A stretch of 64,000 bases of DNA from Sporothrix humicola (taxonomy: Eukaryota > Ascomycota > Sordariomycetes > Ophiostomatales > Ophiostomataceae): the NCBI GenBank assembly GCA_021396245.1, contig WNYE01000068.1:1-64000 (forward strand), given 5' to 3'. A program made the position numbers and the translations under genes. Shown here one piece after another: positions 54,301 through 64,000 of the stretch. Position 1 is the stretch's first letter. Each line of letters opens with the position of its first letter. The notes beneath the pieces are model-generated. The model was not told the origin of the DNA. It saw only the letters and a program-made list of their open reading frames with translations, and searched no databases.

Positions 54301-57300
54301 AAGAAAAAAAGCAGAGTCGTGCCAAGTGGGCCTTGTCAGGCGAGAGAAACAAAACTCACCGAACAACTCAAGCGCTGAACCGTCTGACATAAGACAAGCG
54401 GCTTCGTAAAAGTCAGAAACAGCACCCCGTCTGTTTTGTTTTGTGTCAAAAGTGAGCACACACTGAACCCACGGTGAACATTGACCCATCGTGATGGTTC
54501 TGTGGGCATGGCAAATCAATTAATCAATCCAGTATCTTACCAATATGGATTCTGGGGCTCTGTGCCTCTGGCTCCACGGCGGGATGGATCTGGGTGCCAA
54601 GGGATGGAGCATCCAGCAGGTTTTTTGCTTTGCAACTGCACACTTCGGGGTGATGTGCACCAGGGATTATCGTCTGCCAGGATTTTGCGAGTCAAAGATT
54701 CCAGCACTGCCGATGCAGAGCCTTGAGCTTTGAAAGTTGAGAGCTGGGAACTGAGCGAAGTCAAGGCACTTTTGCATTCTCTCGCTCTCACTGTCCACTT
54801 TTGGCGAATCGTAATAATGAACATGCACATCCTACGCCGAGTGACGTTGCGTTCACCCGATGTCTGCCCAATGTCTGCGCAGCATTATTCAGGTACGGCG
54901 TACTCCGTAAGATACATACTGGCACAACGGCATTCTGCAAACTGCGAACCGTCTGCACAATTTGGTTGGCCGTTGTCGCGATCGACATCTCACCGTTTTA
55001 TTTTCCAACTCCGCCAGGGACGCGTGTCCCGCGGTGCCACAACGTGGGCTTTGTTAGAAAAGTTAGATGAGAAAAAAGAGGCTAAGAGGCTAGGAGGCTA
55101 GGAGAGGGGGGGAGGCACATAAGGTTGGGGACGTACCGCGCGTACTTGGTAAGACGGACAAAGAGAGTACTTTTGTTTGATAGAAAGAGACACGAGAATA
55201 AAAGTACCTTCTTGTTCATCTGTTCGATTTTCAGGGTCCCCCTGGTCAAAGGCCCTAAAGTATTGTGAAACTTGTCTTCCTACTGGTCCGTTATTGGACA
55301 AAGCCAAATTTATTAGGAAATCGACGGGCTCGAATCGTTTTGCACCACTCGTAGTCGGCTTCTTCGAGGCACCGACTTTCTAGCTCAGGGTTGTATTTTT
55401 CTGATCTTTCTTTTCGCTGTCGGATGCCTGACTAACTGCATCGAGATTCCGGAGAGCCTCGTGGCAAAAGGAATAGGGGCTTGCCATCAGAACCCAGGGG
55501 CAATAGATGGCTGGACAATATTTAAGGTACTGTGTGGGCGACGGCATGGGATGGCAGGCTGTCAGCGAGTCCGAGAAGTAAACGGCGAGGCGGGCCAAAA
55601 CGGTGACGACTTACTGACACATATCGGAATTCTGAGAAAAGACTCCAGACGGCTGCGCGATTCGGCACACTCGTATTAATTGGAAGCTCGTCAACACTAA
55701 CTCCCCGTAGAGACTCTTCATTTGCAGATACGATATGTTGCCTCGCTCACATAATACCCCGCGTATTGAATGGCCGGAGATGTCCATCCGGGGGGTTACG
55801 ATGAATAACGCATAAATCGCGCCGCATCTCTTTGACCCTTGAAATGTAGAATACAAGATAGCTGTCCATCGTAACCCCGGGCCTCGCAAAAAAGTGCTGG
55901 GGAGGAGAAGGCTGAGTATGTTTTGCAAAACAACGTCACAGGACAATGCTGGCCGCTCGTAATTGCCCTCTCAATCCACATTGGTCGCATGCAATTGTGA
56001 CCACTCTCACGGCAGGAAATCAAGGAACTTTCTCAATTGCCTGAACATTTGGACGTTTGATGCATTCCAGCCAGTAAAAAAGGTGCACTGAGCTTTGGAT
56101 TTGGGTGCGGCGCATGAGTTGCCAAGACGTTGCCTCTCGTATCAGGTCGCAGCGTATGCTCACGCGCACTGCCCACCCACACAGAAAGTAAGACGTCGTT
56201 GAGATCTTTGTAAACCGTTCCCTCCCCGCAAGGAGAATAAAATGGCGATTCACGATAGTTTTTCTTCTTCCTCTTGTTAAATGACGGTGGCGCGCCGGAG
56301 TCGATGTGGCGTCTGCAAGCCTCTTGACGAGTGGAAGAACTATTGGCGCAGTCCAAAATAGGCAGAGGGTGGCATGAGTATCGGGAGTGTGCTCGGTCAA
56401 GTTGTCAGACGGAAGTCCTGCGGCACAAACGTCTGAACTTGTTTGTTGCATCTGTCGTCGAGCGGCACGGGCAAGCGATGTGTTCCCGCACGGCAAAGCA
56501 ATATAAAATACAGAGAATCCTGCTGATGTCCCAGTGGCCGGGTTTTCTGTTTCGTTCGATTGCGCGTTGATTGCGTTTGATTCTCGCCCATTGGCCGGCT
56601 TCCAGTGCTTACTTTCTCGCTCCGTAACCTAACCCAGCCGCTCTCCAAATGGCAAAACCCAAGACGAAAAACCTCGTATTCCTTTTATTATTAGCACAAA
56701 ACAATCAACAGCAAGGCTGCAGCGGGAGATAAAGAGAAAGCTGTTTGTCAGAAACGCTCAACACCTTACCCAAGGATCGCAGGACCCGCTCAGGAACGCA
56801 CAAGATCTGATGCTCCCGTATTGGGGCCGTGACGACGTCACTGCAGCCATAGTAGCCACTGCGATCGGATGCGAATGCTCTCAGATTTGGAAGGCAAAAA
56901 CACACTGGCAGCTTGGCAGGCCAAAGGAGAAGCAAAAATAGAGTTGCTTCACCAAGCACACATGCTGGGGACATCCTTAAAATGGAATCAACTTGTGAGC
57001 GCCAAGATGCTTGACAGCATGCGTTGTGTGGCTTTTCACGCAGTAGATTCCATCACGAGATCTCACTACATTATCTTTAGTGAAGCTCAGATCTGACAAT
57101 GAAGCGCCGCATGGCTTCATAATCTTGTCAGGTTCGCTTTAATTTGTGACCTTCTCACGAGCAACTCCCTGTTTGGACAAATTGAATATCAGCTCTGCCA
57201 TTTCTTCACAGTCATACTTTCCTCTCAAAGGCCGTTTCTTACCTCTTCTGCTCTTTCATCTCGAATGTCGTCCGTCGACAGTTTTCAAGCCACAAAACCC

Positions 57301-60300
57301 AAGCTATGACGGGATTGGCAAACGGCAGTGACACCCCCTGGAACTTTTGTCGAAAAGGGTCAAGGCTCAAGACCCAACCCGCCAAAAACGGGGGCCCCCT
57401 TTTCCCGGCACAACATGACGACCAAGCGCCAAGCCGCCGCGCCAAAAGATAGGACCCGCACAACAAGGATCTGTTTAGTGAACGCCAGCTGAACCGAAAT
57501 AGGTGGCGCAATCTTTGCGAGGGAAGCGCCTGAAGCTGAAGCACATGATCAGAGAGTCCCTCTAGCACAACGTGTGCGATTTTGAACGTCACGCCCTTTT
57601 TCTCTGAGGAAAGATCGGCAGTCGTTGGATGCGGAAGTCCGGGGCGGGACCTGGTGACGGGCTTGAGGGCCGGGCAGGCCTGCAATATGCCCTGGCAATT
57701 GTGCTGGTGAGCCTGGACAGATCTCCAGGGTTCTCGGTAGTCAACCGGGCAGGTGGTAATTTGGCCTCTTCATATTGCAAACTATAGTTGCACACAAAGC
57801 CATTCATACTTTTTCTAAAAGGGTACTTTGGAATGCGATATGGCATGGTTTAAGGAGGCCGAGGGTAATTCGTAGAACACCGGTGCTTGCTTTATTGGAT
57901 TTTGCTGCTGAATCCAAGACACGCGCCCCGCGACAGCCGATGCAAGGGGGAGCGGCATCCCGTAACCTCACAGCTTCCTCCCTTGATGCCGGGTTTGTGT
58001 CGAACACTTCGATTGCTTATCCTGCAACAATCCCGAACTTGCTGTTGGTGAATTGTGCTTTCTTCCTGTTTGTACGGAGTATTGCATAGCTAGACAACTC
58101 CACGCGCTGCAGCGTTGGTGAAATGCAGCAAAAGAGGAAGAAAGCGGAAGGTAGGATTACCTCTGTATCATTGCAGCACGCGGGTTGCAGCCCTGAATAG
58201 GACAGTCAACTATCCAGGTAAATATTGGAGGGCAACACGGGCTGGGCATACGGGCAAAGCCCACCTGCCGTGATCGAGACCGAAAATTGTGAGGTGGTCT
58301 GAAATGAGCATCCGAAGTGTCCGTCGTTCTCTGGATGTGGTATTATGTCGTCTGGAATGCAGAGGGCGTTTTGGTGGCTTGCTCGGAAAGTCCCTGCGGG
58401 AGTAGCTCCAGATGCGTGTTCCAGATCCAGCACACCTTTGCTCCGTAAGACGGGTGGCTGCTGTCTGGAATGGTGATGTTTTTCACAACCGAACAGGAAG
58501 CACAGGCTCCTGCGAGATCGATCTCAGTTTGCGGTCAGCTTCGCAATCTTAGAAAAACAGCTGCTCCCCGCGAAATGAACCAAGGACGTGAAATGCCTTT
58601 GGGAGGATGCTGCAACTTTGAGATCCTGATGCTCTGAAACTTGCGGCTATGGGCTCCTTTGGCTCCTTGGGTGACTGCGCTTGATCCTTTCGCTAGTCTG
58701 AATCCAACATGCGATGAGAATTCTAAAGCAATCTAATATCCGACGAAACATGTCAGCAGTTGGATGCAACCTCTCAAGGAGAATGGTGGTAGAGGAACAA
58801 AAAGGTTCAAATAAATGGAACCACAAGCTTGGGCCCGTCAGATTTTTGCTTGCGATGCTCGCCTTCATATGGAATCCAAACTGGCTCGGTGAGCAGCTGT
58901 CGAAGGGATATCTCGGTGATAAATCTTCTTGGCCAACTCTGGACTCCATCTGTCGTTGCTCGTATGGCCGGTGCATTCTTTTTTCTTCAAGTAGTGCACC
59001 GGAAAACTCGGAAATTTCTCTACTTCATGTTGCGTCGTCATGAGCTATTGAGATGCAAGGGACCCGCGTGCCTAGTGATTATTGAATGTACATATGCTCT
59101 CTTTTGCTGTTAGTTTACCATACTCATGAGATGAATAAGTAGTGAGGCATGAATCCAGGGCATTGCCCTGCAACGCCAGACTCATTCCACGACATGGATG
59201 GCCTCGCCTGCTAAAGAGCTTCAACCTGGATAGACGAGCGGCCATATTTCTGCTGGTGTGAGTCTGGGTCCTCAAACCATGTCCAACATCCATAGGTCAT
59301 GAACGAATGTCCTCACAAGACTTTGAACAAACCCATCCGTCGTTGCCACCTGGAAATAATGGGGCTTACGAGGTCGGCACTGACAGGAAGTTTGCTCATT
59401 GCTCTATGGCGTGGCATCATGGCCTCCTATACTAATACCGGACCGCTTTTTCTTAGCACTCGGACGACAGTCCTGGTGACGGCGCAGCTAGAATCATGAA
59501 GAGGTGGCAAGCAGCCTGCTGAAGAGGCCGTGGCTTCTCGGGCCAGCCGACATATCTTTGGATTTTATTCGAGGACCTGCAACTGAAGGTCAGAGACGTC
59601 CGTCAAAGGCTGTAGTGGCTCCATACTTAGGTAAAATTTGCAGACACGCACCATTAAGACATCTCGGCGATAGCTTGCCGTCCATATTTTGTGCCCTCCA
59701 GTTGGACCATAAGGTAGAGGGTACCCGACGGATGATAATATTCTGACGGCAGAGATAAGACTGGCGGAATGGTCCCCGAGACGGCTGGGCGTCAGGACAT
59801 CTTCACGGTCGTACTTGGGCCATATCTTGCCACTCCTGTGGCCATATTTGATGCTGACCGTGGTCATAAGACCGAATCTTTTGTAAGAAAAACACGACAG
59901 AAGTGCCAACAATGGCTGGCATCATGGTCATGAACTTGAGATGTTGGCATCTGGTAGGTCAGGTATTAGTAAGTTGTTTTCGATACTCGATGGCATGTCT
60001 CTAAGACGATTTCTCACCATGTCTTGTATGTAATAGGTGCAGTATTTTCTGTCCTGATCCCGGGTTTCTTTCTCACAAACCTGTGCCGGCCTCCTATGTC
60101 ACATCACCCACGAGGTCGCAACCATGTGTACCGGGCAAACGGCATGCTGTGTGATGTAATGGTCGTGTGAGTGCAACACCGTTGTGATGCATGTTCTGCA
60201 TGTGTTGTGTATTCTTCACACAGAAAAGGGCGGGATCACCGAGCTGTGCTTTTCTCGAGTTGTGGCATGCAAATAGAATTTGCCCCCTTTTCTTGGACAG

Positions 60301-63300
60301 ATACGAAAAGGAAGGTACGAATTCGGTGCTTGGCTCTCAATCGGGAAGTCGCGATGTTGGCCATCACAACCCTCTTTCTTCTTTTGTCAGGTTACAACGG
60401 CTCCCTATCACGGCAGGTACGACTGGCACAAAATGGTGCTCCTGAAATAGAAACTCCCTACAGATTGATCTTGGAGTCAGGAACTTTGCGACCTCTAAAA
60501 GTAATTTAAACATCAACTCGCCAAGTCTATCCGTCATACATGTCTGATCACGGTATGGTCAGATATCTTCACAATGCTGTTCTACACGGAGTACGCGACA
60601 AGCTCACCGAGGGCGACAAGAACGACAAGAAAAACTGTGTCATATTCTTATTGCAAAAATAGGGTCATCTGTCCTGCCTTTTGCTTGGCTTCAGTTCATG
60701 GCATCCGTCATACTTCCTTTGCGACCAGCGGAAGCCGGTCGTGTCCCACAGGTCCCTCGAGCCCCTCCAAGGCGACCTTCCACAAACGCAAGTGGTCGCA
60801 TGAGATCCTGTCGCAACATTTACGGGATGCGGGATGCCGAGATGCGGTGGCCAAGAAAGATGACGGAAGCCGGGCAAAGTAAAAGCGCGCAAGACAAAGC
60901 TAAGCAGAACAAGACAAGACAAAAGGCAAGTCAACGTTGACATGCATTTCAAATGGTAAGTGACAAAATTCGGCGACATTCCCCGACGATGCCTCATTTC
61001 TTGCCCTTTTTCCTTTTCCCAGACGGCTCTGTCGGAGAGATCGACACGTTCAGATAAACGGGGATCGACGCATCGTGCGGCACAGACATCCCAACCTTTT
61101 TTCGCCCTCCCTCCTATTTTGTGCCTCTGCCCAGAATTCCCGTGCGGCACAGAGTCCACGGGAAGCGCAAATATGACCGGTAAGGCTTGGGCTAGAGGAT
61201 TCACACAAAAAAATGAGGACAAGATGAGGAAATAGAAAAAGAAGAAACAAGGCACACGATGCATGGATGCAGGGGTCACTATTTGGCCGAGAAGAAAAAG
61301 GAGAAAGACTAAAGCTAAAAGGCTGGAAGTTTAAAAGAAAAATCGGGGGCATGCTTGATGCATCTATCGATGCCGTGTGTGAGAGGAAATCTCCGCATCT
61401 ACATTGCAAGTACTCAGTACGGAAAAGAGGGTTGCACCGGCACTCGCAACCATGCACGAGGCACAGGAATGGTTGGTCAGGTCAAAAAGGGCAGCAGGCC
61501 CGCCGACTGGAAGGATGAACAAGCCACAGGGCCAGTCCAGCAGACCAAACGACGAAAAGGGTTGCAGAGAGGCGCAGAAAGAGGAAGCTGTTTCTGCGAC
61601 ACGGCGGCACACATGCTGTTTTTACTCAGCATGTGTGTGTGTTGTGCATTTTTGTCTCATTGTTGCATCGTCCCATCTCCGGAGGGTACCATTTGGAGAT
61701 CCTGGTTGTCTACCGAAATCACCAACCAAAGAACAGTGACGACATCCTGGCCACAGGAGATGAAGGAAAATAACATCGACCTATGAGATGCAAGGCACCA
61801 AACAATTTGAAAACACCTACGGAGTATATAGCGGGTCACTCGAATAACCTTTTGCAACTTCAACAAGCCCGCTTCTCCGCACTGGGCGATTTCGGCGCGC
61901 GCAGATCCAGGCCCTGGAAGGACCCCGGCCCCGGGCCGATATATGGTTGGATTTCGCGCGTTGTGCACGGTCGAGAATCTCCTTAACAGGCCAGATTCGG
62001 CGCCATTATGGGACACGCTGCTCCGGATTGTCGCCAACTCTAATTTAGAGGCAACACACCGATCTAGATCTGCATCGTTGCGATGCGGAGAAGGATTGCT
62101 TGTTCTCCAGATGTGTGTGGATATGTTCCAGGGTCCCCGCGTCTTTTTGGCTCTTTCGACTCCTTTGACTCTTGTCACTTTCCTTTTTGACACTACGATG
62201 GGACACAACTTACACCATTAGGCCCGCCTCAGCCAAGATGTGCACAAGGTGTTGAGGAAGCGCGTGTCCCTCTCGCCGCGTGATTTTCTCACGAGGTTGG
62301 GCCTCGGCCGCACGCGATGCGCGCATTCTGTCTCTCCAAGACACATCCTCTTAGACTTGCTGGCTTTGACTTTGACTTTCTCCTTGACTGTCATCGGCCG
62401 TCTGACTCCCGCTCTTGGCAAAAGATTGTTCATTTTTTTCTTTTTTTCTTTTTTCTTTTTTTTGCTCTTTTCGAGATGGCTCACATGAGCGACGGAGAGA
62501 TGGATCGGCCGCATGTTTTTGCATTGCATTTTGTGCTCGACGTACGACAGGCCGGTTGTGGAAGGTGACTCCTTGTCCATGGTTTCTCCGCGTTTTTATT
62601 TTACTTTTTTTGTGGTCTCTTTTTTTTTCTTCTCAGTCTTGCCTCTGGCCTTTTGTCATCCATGTTCCTGACTTTGTACATTTCGTCCTGTGTGTGGCCC
62701 TGCCCCAGACTTGGTCTCCGTTGTGGCAGGTTTCAAGCGCATCAAGCACGTGTGGCCCAACATCACCGCTTGTTTGGTGCATCACCGGGCCAGGCAGGTG
62801 GCCGCTCGTAGCTGCCACAATGGCAACAATGGAGTTTCCGTCTCGGCGCTTGGCTAGCTGCGGTCGTTGCCTCCTTCCAACTTGAGATGTTGTGTCCGGG
62901 GAAGGAGAGCTCTATGTACTCGATGTGGTCAATGAGAGGCATTAGGAAGGAGCGAACACAAAGCTGTCCGGGGTAGCTTCGACCGGCATTGTTGACCATA
63001 TATGACCGGTCTCTCCTGCCTCCTGCCTCTGACTGCTGCTTCGTTCTTTTGCCCTTCTTTTTGTCTTCAGTTTTGGTTCTACATCGCTCCTTCCGCGCTT
63101 CGACTGTAACACTTGCTCGTTCGCTCTTGCCGACTTGCCCCTTGTGTATATTCAGGTCACCGGCCAGGCCAGCGCCGTCCCTCTTGACTTGCCCCTTCCC
63201 CTTCTTGACGGATTTTTTAGACTCCTGTCACTTTTGTCATTTTGTTCACGTTTATTGTTATTTATTCTCCCGTCCCGCCTGTCAATTGGATCCCTTCCTC

Positions 63301-63346
63301 TCTTCGTTCCCTTTGGTATGCATAGCCGCTGAAATAGATCTACACC
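51398..63346. other. 11.9 kb gene-poor stretch
   Basis: The largest gap in the window. From 51900 to 52460 the plus strand is GA-rich (leader of the minus-strand acyltransferase gene). Beyond about 52.5 kb I find only short frames with no family resemblance; the longest, about 228 codons at 53172-53858, reads as noise. It contains several TACGGAGTA words and a weak pair of related segments at 59658-59829. From 63000 the sequence turns C/T-rich ahead of glutaminase A. It could hold lncRNAs, decayed repeats or fast-evolving genes that I cannot recognise. Confidence 0.5.
51900..52460 (-). other. Pyrimidine-rich leader of the acyltransferase gene (minus strand)
   Basis: About 560 nt in which the plus strand is dominated by G and A (GAAGGAAGGGGAAAGAAGAA-like), the mirror image of the pyrimidine tracts upstream of plus-strand genes here. 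It is 500-1060 bp upstream of the start codon and may be part of the 5' UTR or core promoter. Confidence 0.45.
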
Positions 63347-64000
63347 ATGGCGGTCTCAACCTTGATACACTCTCTCCTATCCGTCCTGGTTGCCATTGCA
63401 CCAGTTGCATCGGCCTCAACGTTCTCTCCTCTACGACCTCCTGCAATTCCGCTTGCCGTTCGGTCTCCCTACGTCAGCACCTGGCTGAACGGCGATTCCG
63501 GCGGAATCCTTCCCGGCTCCTGGCCGAGGTTCTGGGCGTATGTTTCCTGTCTTCAGATATATCATTCCAATAAACACAGCTAATCTTTCACAGTGACCAG
63601 ACTACAGGATGGCAGGGCTTCATCCGTGTCGACAATGTCACGTACAACTGGATGGGCGGTGCCCCTGGCGCCAGCGCGGCGAACCAGACCTCCTTTGAAT
63701 ACACCTCGACCAAGAGCATCTTTACCTTTGATGTGGCCGGCAAGGTCACCCTGACTGCTACCTTCCTCTCGCCTGTTCACCCGACCGACCTCCTCCAACA
63801 ATCTTTTCAATTCTCCTACCTCCAAGCTTCCGTCGAATCCGCTGATGGCGACCATCACGAGGTGCAAGTCTACTCGGACATTTCCGGTGGTGAGCTAGCT
63901 TTCCCCTTTCCTTTTATAACTGGTTTTTTTTTTTTCATTCTTTTTTTTTTGGGGTATTTGTTATGCAAAACCGGCGTGGTGTTGGCCTGACCTGAATAAT
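63347..64000 (+). CDS. gtaA: Secreted glutaminase A, 5' part (truncated by window end)
   Basis: Extracellular L-glutaminase of the fungal glutaminase A family (DUF4965/DUF5127 type), releasing ammonia from glutamine. Exon 1, 63347-63537, has a signal peptide (MAVSTLIHSLLSVLVAIAPVASA) and then the family start STFSPLRPPAIPLAVRSPYV, STWLNGDSGG and GSWPRFW. A 56-nt intron in an Ala codon leads to exon 2, 63594-63889: TGWQGFIRVDNVTYNWMGGAPG, NQTSFEYTSTKSIFTFDVAGKVTLTATFLSP and YLQASVESADG, ending VQVYSDISG. A second intron starts at 63890 (GTGAGC) and runs off the window. About 160 of an expected 650-700 residues are present. The N-glycosylation sites in NVT and NQT fit secretion. The match to GtaA proteins is strong. 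Confidence 0.92.

Noticed and set aside
55310..55345. tRNA-like GGCTCGAATCG segment
   Set aside because: It resembles a B box, but no matching A box or cloverleaf could be built around it.
60665..61279. 204-codon minus-strand frame with a hydrophobic N-terminal segment
   Set aside because: The hydrophobic run comes from a TTC/TTT-rich tract. The rest has no domain, and no splice-supported extension was seen.

Overview
The window looks like nuclear DNA of a filamentous ascomycete, most likely a Sordariomycete. Nearly all genes carry few, short (about 48-100 nt) GT-AG introns. Coding DNA is GC-rich with C/G-ending codons and gene leaders are pyrimidine-rich. The gene set is fungal: VTC1, RTF1, ISWI, COQ7, eIF3i, C1-THF synthase, a ferric reductase, an Hv1 proton channel, a GPI-anchored Ser/Thr-rich protein and glutaminase A. 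Class or genus cannot be fixed from sequence reading alone. I see no rRNA, no convincing tRNA, no CRISPR array and no intact transposon.

Layout: 1-341 is an AT-rich block followed by a dense TTAGTC/GACTAA inverted-repeat patch, possibly the edge of a decayed mobile element. 0.9-5.3 kb holds a Tctex-1 dynein light chain (-), VTC1 (+) and an Alba-domain protein (-). A 3.8 kb divergent promoter with a 1.6 kb pyrimidine tract leads to an AHC1-like zinc-finger protein (+, 9.1-11.2 kb). A small Cys-rich orphan (+) and a GPI-anchored protein (-) follow. 16.9-37.1 kb is the gene-dense housekeeping core: ISWI (-), a HAPSTR1-like protein (+), Hv1 (+), RTF1 (-), COQ7 (+), eIF3i/TIF34 (-), C1-tetrahydrofolate synthase (+) and a YFH7-type P-loop kinase (+). 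The remaining 27 kb is sparse: a ferric reductase (+, 44.6-46.8 kb), an acyltransferase-3 membrane protein (-, 50.0-51.4 kb) and the 5' part of a secreted glutaminase A (+, from 63.35 kb). These are separated by intergenic stretches of 7.5, 3.3 and 11.9 kb in which I recognise no gene.

There is no operon-like logic. The genes are independent transcription units, several sharing divergent promoters (Tctex-1/VTC1, Alba/AHC1-like, ISWI/HAPSTR1-like, RTF1/COQ7, eIF3i/C1-THF synthase). Two chromatin or transcription factors (ISWI, RTF1) and an AHC1-like candidate HAT subunit lie in the same 18 kb.

The most checkable regulatory ideas are: a pair of CACGTG (PHO4/NUC-1-type) sites upstream of VTC1; a cluster of five TGASTCA (CPC1/GCN4-type) sites around C1-THF synthase; ATCTGATAA (SreA-type) sites flanking the ferric reductase; and a long upstream in-frame extension of C1-THF synthase that resembles a mitochondrial presequence. 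I found no clearly new multi-gene system. The best candidates for something undescribed are the TTAGTC patch, the repeated GGTAC dyads and the pyrimidine tract. All intron/exon models were read by eye from splice consensus, reading frame and family conservation.
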